DNA of 64,000 bases from Melieria omissa (lineage: Eukaryota > Arthropoda > Insecta > Diptera > Ulidiidae): positions 25,059,689 through 25,123,688 of the forward strand of contig OZ020270.1 in the NCBI GenBank assembly GCA_963971225.1, in the 5' to 3' direction. Position 1 is the stretch's first letter. The number at the start of each line of letters is the position of its first letter. Of this stretch, positions 31,267-41,576 are shown piece by piece. The notes under the pieces are model-generated. The model did no database searches. It saw nothing but the letters and a program-made list of their open reading frames with translations, and had not been told where the DNA came from. Position numbers and translations under genes: made by a program.

Positions 31267-32174
31267 ATGTAAGAATATTGCAATTTGTCGCAAAAATAAA
31301 ATTATTACAATAATTTTTACTTTTAAATCAGGGGAAAACATAAGAACGCTGCGCAAGAAGCCTTGCTAATTTCTTTCATGCAAAAACACACGGACATGGC
31401 GAAGGGGCTCATAAAGGGAGATCGCGTGGCTGTGGATGCACTGTGGAACGACATCACAAAAGACCTAAATAGTCAAGGTCCACCTCAGAAAGATGCTTCG
31501 GGATGGAAAAAAGTAAGGAGTTAAAATTTGTATTCTGCATTACATTACCTTTATTGTTTTAATAGGTCTGGATCGATTGGAAGAGTAATATACGAAAGAA
31601 GCTCGCCCACAACAAAGCCGAAGCTAGAGCTACTGGGGGTGGACTATTTAACCAATATGTGATTTCACCGGCAGAAGAGTCAGTGGCCACGATCTGTGGT
31701 ATCTACACTGCAGTCGAAGGCATTGCACACACTCTCGACTTCAGTGTAGAAGACTCAGCCACTGTATCCAATGATCTCGATCATCTGGATGATGATGACG
31801 ATTTGCCTGGGCCAAGCAGGTCAGTGTGTGTGACACCGCGAACAAGAAGAGCAGAACCACCGTTAGAAGCCAATTTAAAAAAATATATGAGTGAACAAAC
31901 GAGTGAAATAGCAGAAATTGCAAAAAATATATGTGAATATTTGGAAGTGTCGAAAGAAAATTTAAGAGTGGCTAAAGAAACCGAGGGAGACACAAGAAAA
32001 ATTTATAAGTGTTTAGACAAACTTTGCAATTTAATATCGGAACAGAATAAGGAAACTAAAAGGCATGATATGCAAGTGGAAGAGCTACTACATGCACAAA
32101 ATGTAATAAAACAGAAGAAACTAGAAATCAAAGAATTAAAACTGAAAATTGACCAACATGCAAACAAAAAGTAA
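31267..32174 (+). CDS. Harbinger Myb/SANT-like DNA-binding protein, spliced
   Basis: Proposed exons: up to 31268, 31332-31512 and 31566-32174, about 263 codons. The start codon would be split by intron 1: AT at 31267-31268 joins G at 31332 (donor GTAAGA, acceptor ATCAG). Unspliced, that ATG is followed at once by TAA. The N-terminal domain has AQEALLISFMQKHTDMAKGL, VDALWNDITKDLNSQGPP and, across intron 2 (donor GTAAGG, acceptor AATAG), WKKVWIDWKSNIRKKLAHNK, as in Myb/SANT-like proteins of Harbinger elements. An acidic linker (LDHLDDDDDLPGPS) and a C-terminal coiled coil follow. It is expected to help the transposase enter the nucleus and bind the ends. An alternative start is the internal Met of SFMQKHT. 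Confidence 0.8.
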
Positions 32175-32217
32175 ATTTTAACATCTAATTTTCCTGTTAT
32201 TTACTAGAACCAAACTT

Positions 32218-32375
32218 ATATTGTTTTACTTTATTATTATTTTATTGAATTGAAATTGAAAACTGCTGTTATGTTTGTATTGTTTTACTTTATTATTATT
32301 TTATTGAATTGAAATTGAAAACTGCTGTTATGTTTGTATTGTTTTACTTTATTATTATTTTATTGAATTGAATAT
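32218..32375. repeat. 60-bp tandem repeat in Harbinger, about 2.6 copies
   Basis: TATTGTTTTACTTTATTATT and ATTTTATTGAATTGAA repeat three times at about 60-bp spacing downstream of the Myb gene, between the convergent genes. Confidence 0.85.
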
Positions 32376-32526
32376 GAGTTCTTATCACCTGTGTAATAGA
32401 AATAGATGGTGAAATAAATTTTAAGTGTGTTTATAAAATACGCAGCGTTTTGTTGTTACAGTTTGATGTCTGCTGCTGAGTGATGGTGTTGCATGGGCAT
32501 GTGACTGCTGTATCTGTGTATGCGTT

Positions 32527-33747
32527 TTAATATCTTAAATTAATATTATTTGCTATTTCATCCCTTATTCTGCTGGCTTCATTGTTAAATGTTAATTCTG
32601 CATTTACTTCAGTTATTTCATAGCTTTCCGTTGTTTCACTTGGTACCGCAAAGTTCCCATCATTTTCGTCCTGAATCTTGTAATGTCTGCAGATATTATG
32701 CAATGCACAACATACATTTATCATTTGCACGACTTTTTGCGGCTGGTACTGAAGACAACGGGCTAAACACCTGAAGCGGCTTTTCAGAACACCAATTGTT
32801 CGTTCAACCACATTGCGAGCTGCTGAATGCTTTATGTTGAATGTGTGCTTACATGTTCCTGCTTCTGGATCTCTATATAGAGTCAAAATAAAAGGCTCCA
32901 GCGCATATCCAACATCCCCCAGAAGCCAGGAATTGCGTTCACCGCCTTCAAAGCTTCTTACAAGGTGTTCTCGAGCCCTGCTCATACTCCAAATGAACGC
33001 GTCATGGCTCGATCCTGGATGACGCGCATCGACACCTTTGATGATCATGTTGTAATCGCATATCTATGTAATTGTAGGTCTGTTAGTCCGGAATATGTAT
33101 ATACAGGTACTCATACACAGCCATATGTGTATACTTACAATCATAGCATTAATGCTGAAATATCCCTTTCTATTGTAAAATAGTGATTCATCGTGATGCG
33201 GCTTTGTTATTTTGATGTGCGTGCCATCGACGCAACCTATGACACCGGGAATGCGAAAATTTTCGAGAAAATGCCGCTTCGACTTGCGAAGCTCGTCATT
33301 AGAGCTATTGAATTTTATCCAGGTAGCACAAATCTTTCTTTCCAAAATGGGAAGGTTTCTTGTCAAAACTTTAGAAACTGTGCTACGGTTCAAAGCTATG
33401 TCAGCATCCTTTCCAACTGATTTTTGGAAACTTCCTTCTGCTAAAAACCGTAGAGTGGCTGCTAGTTGAAGCTGGGCAGGAATTGAAGATGATGGTAGGT
33501 GCGGTGAAATAATTCTTAACAACATATTGAACGCATCTTTGTTCACGCGGTAGTATGATATGAACCTTAAATGCAGTTACAAATTGTAATTACAAACTCG
33601 CAGCCAAATAATATTTCAAAACACTTACACTGCCTCTGTAAGTTCCATGGGATTGGATTGGTCCCTTAATGCACGCCGCTTAATTTTTTCGTAAGCGTGT
33701 CTCTCTCGTTGAATGGCTAAAACCGTGGTAATAAACACTGCACTCAT
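32527..33747 (-). CDS. Harbinger DDE transposase, three exons
   Basis: Exon 1 33747-33629, exon 2 33565-33139, exon 3 33063-32527; introns start GTAAGT and end AG; about 360 codons, close to the usual 350-400 for HARBI1-like proteins. No stop or frameshift. The helix-turn-helix-type region has RSTVSKVLTRNLPILERK. Catalytic residues fit DDE_4 nucleases: Asp in GVIGCVDGTHIKI, Asp in WLLGDVGYALEPF, Glu in NVVERTIGVLKSRF; PGSSHDAFIW and CALHNICR are also family blocks. The start is chosen because exon 1 splices in frame. Works in the nucleus with the Myb partner and cuts at TWA-like trinucleotides. Confidence 0.9.
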
Positions 33748-33799
33748 TTTTATAAATCTCAAAAGAAATGTTTGTTTCAAATTTAATAGTCAAAAATTC

Positions 33800-33886
33800 A
33801 ACTGAACTTCAGTCGAAAGTTTATTGTGAATCGATTTCGAAGCTAAACTTCAGTCGAAAGTTTATTGTGAATCGATTTCGAAGCTA
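33800..33886. repeat. 42-bp direct repeat in Harbinger right subterminal region
   Basis: ACTTCAGTCGAAAGTTTATT and GTGAATCGATTTCGAAGCTA occur twice in tandem. Possible transposase or Myb binding sites. Confidence 0.8.
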
Positions 33887-34520
33887 TGAAAACGAGTGGA
33901 ATACAGCACATGAAAAATGAATTCACTCGATTTGCAATTTTGATTTCAATTCGATTTCGATCGAAATCTGGCACCTGCCTGTATATTCCGCTTTTGTCCG
34001 TTCTAGACTCAAATACGCGGCCTTTATTTGGAGACCGTTTTATGCCTCTGTAATATCTCGCCTTGAGCGAGTTCAGAAGGTTTTTATACGCTTTGCTCTT
34101 CGGTCTCTGAATTTTGTCGATCCCATCCCCTCCTATAGTGCTCGGTGTCAGCTTTTGAATTTAAATTCGCTTGATAGTAAAAGATCATTTCTATCACTGA
34201 AATTCCTGTTTGGTATCATTAATGGACTCGTTGACTGCGCGTCTGTTCTTGAAAGGATAAACTTTAATATTCCAGCAAGATCGTTACGGCGCACCGAGTA
34301 CTTTAATGTTGGCTTGAGTAAATCAAACTACGCTCGAAATGCTCCTTTGACAAGAGTACTAACGGAATATAATTATCTCTCAAATTCTTTGGATATTGAT
34401 CTTGGTCTATCTAAAAATGTGTTTTGCAATACTTTGTCTAATTCTAAGTTTCTTAGGTAATTTGAATTGTTATCTTTCTATCTGTTACTTCTGTTAGTCT
34501 GTAAGTTGTTAGACTGAATA

Positions 34521-35096
34521 AATAAATAAGTAAATTTTCCACCGAACTTGATTTGGGTGATTACTGGGTAAAAACTTTTTAATACCAAAAGTCAACTGAT
34601 TTTTCATGTGAATTTTTGATTACTTTGCATTTTTGAGGGCCGAGGGGCACACTTTACACTTATCGGATTAGCTTTAAATGTGATTTAGCTCATTTTTTCA
34701 TATAAAGGATCTAATTTAAGGGGTAGCACCAACAACTAAACTGTCATTAAACATGAAAAATAAGAGCCATTTGTACATACAAAAACATAAGTCTCAATTC
34801 CTGGGCTTTGATTTGAATTAACAATTGTATGTATAACAAAAATATATGCATCAAATTCAAATCACTGCTATTTTTCTGAGGTATAAATTTGGTTAATTAA
34901 GTTTTCCTCACTTTACAAATATTCCTTAAACTCTAAGCAGTTAACTTCATAGTTGCATTTAGTGATTAATATAGATTTTACAGTCTCAATTTTCATTTTG
35001 GATTTCTCATCAGTTCATATGTTGTTTAAAATAGAAAATACGCTTTCGGTGGGAGCATTTGAACCCGGTAAACACAAATAAAATTGTACTTTTAAA
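34521..35096. repeat. flank with right arm of diverged long inverted repeat
   Basis: 34630-34790 mirrors 28893-29050 (GAGGGGCACACTTTACACTT, ATGTGATTTAGCTCATTTTT, GGGGTAGCACCAAC, AAGAGCCATTTGTACAT). The rest is AT rich with no gene seen. Confidence 0.4.
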
Positions 35097-35100
35097 ATAT

Positions 35101-35603
35101 TGTCACGAATTCTGGTTCTAGTTCTAGTGGGCTAGTACGTATCTCTGGATTGCGTAATTTGAAATAAACAAAACACACTTAGTTTCTCAAACGCAGTCAA
35201 TAAAAACCAACGATCACTTTATTTCACAAATTTTACACTTAATTATTTACTCCGTGTGGCACCTTCACTTGTCTAAACCAAGACCGACTCGCTGCGCCGT
35301 ACCCGGATGCCTCTAATACCTGTCCGGTTATCGCGCAGATCGTTCTCGTACATTCCAGAGTGGACTACAGGTTTCCATGATGATCGCGAGCCATCATTGC
35401 CAGGTTGGACTAAAAGCTTCCTTTAATATAGCGGCCATCATTGCCGGGTTGGACTAATAGTTTTCCGTATTATCACGGCCATCATTGCCAGGTAGGACTA
35501 AAAGTTTCCCTTATTATCGCGGCCGTCGTTGCCAGATTGCATTATAGCATGGCGCGTAGCGACAGGGTTGCTCTGCACAGCGACAAACTGTCTTATCGTT
35601 ACA
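35101..35603 (-). repeat. solo LTR, Gypsy-like family 3 (503 bp)
   Basis: Starts TGTCACGAATTCTGG and ends TCTTATCGTTACA, flanked by the 4-bp duplication ATAT (35097-35100, 35604-35607). No internal coding sequence. Contains four degenerate copies of CATCATTGCCAGGTTGGACT. A related solo LTR lies at 51494-52760. Orientation is inferred from the likely TATA-like and poly(A) side and is uncertain. Confidence 0.8.
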
Positions 35604-35620
35604 ATATTTTGGAAAGGTAT

Positions 35621-36030
35621 TGTTACGAAAATCTGAGTTTACCAAGGTTCGTTTGGATTGTGTTTGAAAATAAAACAACTTCAATTATTCAGCACAAGAC
35701 GCAGTCAGAAACTAACAATCACTTTATTTACAGAATTACACTTTGCTTGTATCTACACTTGTTACCACTTTGCTTATTCAACTCAGACTCGACCCCTTGC
35801 GCTGCCACTGCTGCTTTTATACCAGTTTTCTTATCGCGCCGAAGTTTCTTGCACATTTCAGTTGTACATTCTATCTCGATTGTTCTAGCAAAGCTCATCA
35901 CCTTTCGCGAACCATCCTTGCCATATCGGACTATCCAAGCGAATTATACGAAATTTGCCATACTTCAAAGTGCATGCCTAAAAGTATGCTTGGAAAAGCA
36001 TTCATTATTTCAATATCACAGCACAGAGTG
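35621..36030 (-). repeat. Gypsy-2 3' LTR
   Basis: Edge TGTTACGAAAATCTG at 35621. Matches 20070-20490 in reverse over about 400 bp. The inner boundary near 36030 is approximate. Confidence 0.65.
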
Positions 36031-36040
36031 ACTACTCGTT

Positions 36041-39000
36041 TCACTGGCCATCACTTAGACTTGTTCGTCCCGAACAAGTGCCGAGGTTCCGCCGGAGTGC
36101 CAGGCACTCGAAATGGACTACTTTCAACCTTGCGTTTCCGTTACCGTAGCGTTGAACCCTGTACACCACGTCATTAATCCTGGTCACGACCTGGTACGGT
36201 CCTTCCCATGACGTTTGAAGTTTTGGAGACAAACCTTTCCTCCGTTGCGGGTTGTAGAGCATTACCAGATCGCCTTCTTGGAACCCCGCGGTGTTAGCCC
36301 GTAGATCATATCTGGCGTTCATCCTATCGCTGACCAGTTGGATACGGTCCCTTATAAACTGGTGGATTTCTTCCCGCTCCGATCGCTTATTAACTGCATA
36401 ATCAGTCTTAGCGCCTTCCGTCGTGCTGACCACTCCGAACTTCAAGTCAGCAAGCAACCTCAGCTCCGTGCCGAACACTGCTCGTGCTGGAGTGAGTGAT
36501 GTCGTATCGTGCGGAGCTGACCTATACGCCATCAAGAACAGCGGAATATACGTGTCCCCATCCTTTTGATTCATGCCTACTACTTTCCGCAGATATTCCT
36601 CCAGTGTTCGATTGAATCGTTCCACCATGCCGTCGGACTGGGATGCAAAGGACAGGTGCGGGTTTTCCTTATTCCTAATAGCTCACACACTTCCTTTAAT
36701 ACCAGAGACTCGAAAGTCCTGCCTTGATCCGAGTGCAACTCCATTGGAACTCCAAATCTGGCCACCCAGTTGTTTACCAGCATTTCCGCGACCGTGGCGG
36801 CCTCCTTGGTTAGGAATAGGATACACTTCGGGCCATTTGCTGAAATAGTCCATTACCACCAGCACATATTTGTTGCCTTGAGTGCTAAGAAGGAATGGCC
36901 CGGCGACATCCATGGCAATCCGCTCGAAGGGCACTCCCATGTTGTACTGCTGCATGCGGCCCCGAGATCTTCTTGTCGGCCCTTTCGCAGCCGAACATCG
37001 ATCACAGCTCTTAATCCAATCGGCGACAGACTCCTGGCATCCTACCCAGTAGAATCGTCTTTTTATTTTGGCGACAGTTTTTGTGATGCCTAGGTACCCT
37101 CCGCTGGAGTCGTTATGGTATACCTCGATCACCTCGTTGATCCTGCAATTCGGGACTACAATTAGGGAATTGCTGGTCCGGCCATCCTCACTCTCCCACT
37201 CGCGGTATAAGCAGGCATCAGACAGCCGCAGACTTTGCCACTGTCCCCAGTAAGCATTCGCGAACGGGCTCTCACCGGCCATCTCCAGCCAGTCTGGACG
37301 TGCACCTTGCTCTTTGCCTTCAATGATTTTTTTAAGATCCGAATCCTCGCGCTGGTCCTTTTGTATCCTCTCCGCCGACCACTCCTCCTCTGGCATAACG
37401 CTGACCAATCGTACGTCAAGTATCTGCTCTTTGCTTTCGGCTCGCAAAGAATGCCTGCATTCGGTTTTGCACGGACGGCGTGACAAGGCATCGGCATTTC
37501 CATGGCTGCTACCCTTGCGATGCTCTACCGTGTAGTCGTAGCTCTGCAACCGCTCGATCCACCGCGCCAATTGGCCTTCCGGATCTTTAAAGTTCAGTAG
37601 CCAATTCAATGCCGCATGATCTGTGCGCAGGCGAAACTTTTGCCCATACAGGTATTTGTGGAAGTGTCTCACGCATTCCAATACTGCGAGCAACTCCCTT
37701 CGTGTCACACAGTAGTTGCGTTCAGGTTTTGACAAAATTTTGCTGTAGTAGGCTATCACTTGTTCTTGGCCACCTATTATCTGTGATAGCACACCACCAA
37801 TACTATGCCCACTTGCATCTGTATCCAGCACAAACATCTCTCCAGGCACGGGGAAGGCCAGAATTGCAGCAGTGCACAGTTTTTCCTTCAGTCGTGCAAA
37901 AGCCTGCTCCTGCTCTTTACCCCACGCGAAGGCTTGATTCTTTTTCGTCAGTTTGTGCAAGCTGCCGGCTATGTTCGCAAATTCTGGAACGAATCTTCGG
38001 TAATATGTGCACAAGCCCAGGAAACTGCGGAGTTCATGTAGATTGCGTGGCCGGGGCCACTCCTTCACCGCCGTGAGTTTGCCTTCATCCGTATGTACTC
38101 CGCGAGCGGAAACCGTGTGGCCCAGATACTTGACCTCTTTTTGGAACAGCGAGCACTTTGGGTTGAGTTTAAGGCCTGCGTTTTGTATTGGCCTAAATAC
38201 CTCCTTCAGCTTTTCCAGGTGGTCGTCAAAGCTTTTGCCCATCACGATTATGTCGTCGAGGTATACCAGACACGTCCGCCAATGCAGCCCTTTTAGCACT
38301 CGTTCCATTAGCCGCTCGAATGTTGCTGGTGCGTTGCAGAGTCCAAATGCCATGACGTTGAACTGCCACAAACCGTCGCCAACACTAAAAGCTGTTTTCT
38401 CCTTGTCCTGGTCTGCAAGCTCCACCTGCCAATAGCCGCTGCGTAAGTCGAGTGTGGAAAACCACTGTGTGCCTGACAGTGTGTCCAGGGTGTCATCGAT
38501 CCTTCTTGGTCACGTCATTGAGCTTTCGATAGTCCACACAAAACCGGGTACTGCCATTCTTTTTCTTGACTAGCACGACCGACGAACCCCAAGGGCCTGA
38601 CGAAGGCTCTATGACCTTTTCTTTATGCATGTTTTCAATCAAATTTGTGACTTCTTCCCTCTTGGCCTGAGGAACTCGTCTTGGCGGTTGGCGGATTGGT
38701 TTCGCAATTCCGGTGTCGATGTTGTGCTTCACTATGGCTGTTCTTCCGCCCGCTTCTGTTGCAAATATTGACCCATAGTGCTGCAGGAGTGACCGTGCTT
38801 TCTGTTTCTGCTCGGCTGTCAATTCGCTGCTCCACTGGTTCTGCGGTATGGCGTCCATGTTAGAACCGCTTTTCTTACTTCCTCCGGGTAGACTGCTTTC
38901 GCAATTGACAACTGCTTCAGCCTCTCTACACTCGCCAATGACCACATCTTTTCCGACATATCTAGGTGTGTTCAGTAGGTTGAGTATCCTGACTGGTATT

Positions 39001-39293
39001 TTGCCATTTTTGGGTTCCACTAATGTACGTCCGATAATTATGTTGTCGTATCCTTGTTTTGGCGCTTCTACAACCCACAGCCGACTTGTCCCATCGTCCT
39101 CGTCCACCTTTGCCCACACAATCGCCTCGGAATTCGCTGGTATCTTCTGGTGTTGACACGAGACAACTTTCCTTACCGCAACGCTTCGCTCATAGCCAGT
39201 GTGCACGTTGGCATACCTCAGCACATTTTCTTTCAGGTCCAGCGTAAAACCGTGCCTAATCATGAAATCCACGCCGATAATCACGTCTTCCAT
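36041..39293 (-). pseudogene. Gypsy-2 pol: RT, RNase H, integrase
   Basis: RT from about 38640 (GSSVVLVKKKNGSTRFCVDY), a frame change near 38495, then MAFGLCNAPATFERLMERVL and active-site CLVYLDDIIVMG (about 38250). RNase H with VLDTDASGHSIGGVLS and YCVTRRELLAVLECVRHF (37830-37660). HGNADALSRR marks its end. Integrase has an HHCC-like finger near 37070-36970, the first Asp in IAMDVAGPF, the second in HSDQGRTF (after a frame change near 36815) and the Glu in GMVERFNRTLEEYL (after another near 36635), then a C-terminal domain ending at 36041. The pieces are otherwise open, which suggests moderate age. Confidence 0.85.
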
Positions 39294-39600
39294 TATATCC
39301 GCGACGATGAACTCATGTTCCAGGCGGCTAGTGCCGATAGCAATTGTTTTTTGTTACTTTTCCTCTTATCGGCGCACGCTCGCCAGTCGCAGTCCTCAGC
39401 TGTATGCCATGCAGCGGTTCTCAGTTCTTCAGAAGCTTCCTTTTTATGATCGAATATGACGCTCCAGTACCCAGTGTCAACACAAACAACTTTCCATCTA
39501 TCCTTCCTTCAATCGTCAAGCTGCTGGGTTGTTGTTTCAACTGCGAGACAAGGACGGTGGGGCAGCGGGTTGTGGGGATCAGCTCGCGCCTCTTTGGGCT
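39290..39600 (-). pseudogene. Gypsy-2 protease with altered active site
   Basis: Reading SSLTIEGRIDGKLFVLTLGT then GASYSIIKRK, the usual DTGAS active-site triad is GTGAS here, so the catalytic Asp is lost (about 39475). A stop follows at about 39440. The downstream DVIIGVDFMIRHGF block is the normal protease C-terminal motif. Confidence 0.7.
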
Positions 39601-39608
39601 GACCCGTT

Positions 39609-41093
39609 TTAGTTTAACGACTCGTCGTCCTCAGCCCTGCGCTTGTTGGCTAGGCCTCGATTGTCAGTATTCCTCGCTTCAGGCGATTGCGATCGAGAAC
39701 GGGATCGCCTTTTTCGTTGGTGGCAGTCCCGTGCTATGTGACCCTGCTTGCCACATGTGCAGCAAACAACTTTAGAGGAGACAACCCGTGGCCTGCCCGG
39801 TGTCTCAGAGCTTATGGCCTGGATCGAAATGTCGCTGTCCGGCTGGATTTGGCGTATCCTTGCCAGTGCATACCGAGTGCCTCCAATCCATGTCGTCTCA
39901 TATGTCATCGCGCTGGTCACCGTCTCTTTAAATGTCGGCTTGCCCATCATCAATGCACTGCGACGTGTCTCCGGATCATGAAGACCTTCAATGAATGACT
40001 CAATCTTCATCCTCTCGAGATCATCAGCGCCGAAGGACGGGTAGCACAGCTGTACGAGCCGCTCAATGTCTGCTGCATATGTCTGCAGCGCCTCGCTGGC
40101 TCTTTGCCTGCGATTCTTCAGCTCGCAATAATACAGCATTTTGTTGTGCTCGTCACTGTATCTGGCTGCCAATGCCCAGACGGTCTCGTAATCACCTCTC
40201 AAACCTTCCGGTATTGTTTTTATTACCTCAGCCGCAGGATCTCTTAGAGCCAGTATGAGCCTCCCACCTTTCCTAACATTGATCCACTGACTCTCCAAAG
40301 CAGCCATCTCGAATTGTAGTTTGAATGTGTCAAATGACGTAGTACCGTCATAGGTAGGCACTTCTATGGCAACACTTTCCTCAACTGACTGCACCCTTGC
40401 TCGCAGCTGTACCTCTCTAAGCCGCTCCTCCAGACTGTCAACCCGTTTGTCCCAATTGTTCATTCGCGTCTCGAGATGCTCAACTTTCCCGTTCAGTCTA
40501 TCGGAAATTTCCTCCACCTTCTGCTCTATGCGCGCAGAATTTGTCGCCATTCCTCGGTTGCACGCTTCCATTTGCGCCGATATTTCACGATTTGCATTTT
40601 CAAATTTTTCCGCATTTTCCTGGGGTTTGGTTTCCATTCGCTCTGCTACTTCTCGGTTCGCTGATTCCATTTTTGCTATTTCTTGATTCGTAGTTTCGAC
40701 TTTTGCCGAAATTTCCTGATTGATATTCTCGATTTTCACAGAAGTTTCCTGAAACATGCCTTTTATTGCAACCATTAGCTGGCTCATGTCTATTGCTTGT
40801 GGTGGCGTAGCCGCTGCAGCCGTACTTTGCATCGACGCAGCACCCGCAGGCGATTCCTCCACTTTGGCCGACGCCTCTTGTTCCTGCGTTCCGAACTCGT
40901 GTGCAGCCCTATCGATGCCTCGTGATTCACACGCCTCTCGCAAGCACAGCTGCAACTCCACCTTTCCGCCAGCAGTCGGCAAATTCCAGGCAGCCAGCTC
41001 CTTCTTCAGCTGGTCCACCTTCAGCGGTCGAGTGAACCATACTTGCCATATCGGACTATCCAAACGAATTATACGAAATTTGCGATACTTCAA
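39609..41093 (-). pseudogene. Gypsy-2 gag, fused to LTR sequence at its start
   Basis: About 494 open codons, but the first 20 or so are read from LTR sequence and are not real gag. The next part, PLKVDQLKKELAAWNLPTAG then KVELQLCLREA, resembles a SAP motif. A long coiled coil follows (heptad-like NQEISAKVETTNQEIAKMES). The capsid-like region has TFKLQFEMAALESQW and ALQTYAADIERLVQLCYP, and one CCHC knuckle, CCTCGKQGHIARDC, lies near the C-terminus before an Arg/Ser-rich tail. Open reading frame throughout but promoter and primer site are gone. Confidence 0.75.
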
Positions 41094-41576
41094 AGTGCAT
41101 GCCTAAAAGTATGCTTGGAAAAGCATTCGTGCATAGGAAAGCATTCAGCACAGAGTGGTTTATCGTTTCAGTATTATGTGCACTGATCGCAAAACAATCT
41201 AATCCTATTGCTTGCGTAGCTTAAGCAAATGGCTAGATCGTAGCAAAGAAGCAAGACTTTCTGTTTTTTTTAATTTCAGATGGCTTTTCGAAATGACGAA
41301 TGTGCTTTTCCAAAAGATTCTCTAATTTCACGAAACTTTTTGTCAATTTAGAAAAGATTTAGTAAGATTATCCTTTTATCCATTTTTATATTTTTTCGCT
41401 TGGGTTCTATTGCTTTCTATTTATATGTATATATTAAAGTGTCCCAGGCTGTAAGGGGAAATTTTTTGTTTGTGAATGGGGTTAAGCATACCCCTTATTT
41501 TTTTCTATTTGACCCTAATGACTTAAATAATAAATATTACGGCGATCGGATAATGATAACCCGTGCCGACTTGATA
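41041..41576 (-). repeat. Gypsy-2 5' LTR segment, truncated
   Basis: Reverse complement of 19655-20190. Joined to gag at ATGGTTC, a short sequence shared by LTR and gag. The remaining LTR, primer site and leader are absent. Confidence 0.7.

Larger units (their letters stand above)
31033..33981. mobile_element. PIF/Harbinger transposon, apparently intact (2949 bp)
   Basis: Inverted ends CAGGCAGGTGCCA, 3-bp target duplication TAT (31030-31032, 33982-33984), and the LINE frame reads through cleanly when it is removed. It carries two convergent genes as expected for the family: a Myb/SANT-like protein on the plus strand and a DDE transposase on the minus strand. Both have open exons with GT-AG introns. 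Subterminal sequences are rich in TCGAAATCGA-type motifs. Confidence 0.92.
29760..34460 (+). pseudogene. Jockey-like LINE reverse transcriptase (interrupted)
   Basis: RT blocks in order: WKKALITPIFKSGNKNDV and, after the SINE, YRPISKLSSVSKLFE; CPYQHGFVSGRSTVTNL; YTDFSKAFDIVSHKCL; TSGVPQGSILGPLLF; FLLYADDLKVY (active site, about 30680); LHLNIKKCFHITYCK; and DLGVYFDSKYSAHID. After the Harbinger element the C-terminal region resumes with SRLKYAAFIWRPF, SRLERVQKVFIRFAL and NFNIPARSLRRTEYF to a stop at 34460. Coding frame mostly preserved outside the insertions. Nuclear; copies its own RNA at the target. Confidence 0.8.
29735..34520 (+). mobile_element. 5'-truncated Jockey-like LINE with two insertions
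   Basis: Coding parts at 29760-29868, 30210-31032 and 33982-34460 join in one frame when the SINE (29869-30209) and the Harbinger element (31033-33981) are taken out. The end has AATAAATAAATAAG as A-rich tail. The 5' half, including the endonuclease and ORF1, is missing, as usual for such copies. Confidence 0.8.
35621..41576 (-). mobile_element. Ty3/Gypsy retrotransposon Gypsy-2, rearranged
   Basis: Minus-strand order: truncated 5' LTR (41576-41041), gag, protease, RT, RNase H, integrase, 3' LTR (about 36030-35621). The 5' LTR is fused directly to gag, and the primer-binding site is missing. Coding region has frameshifts and a changed protease active site. No envelope gene. Clade not assigned. 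Confidence 0.8.
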
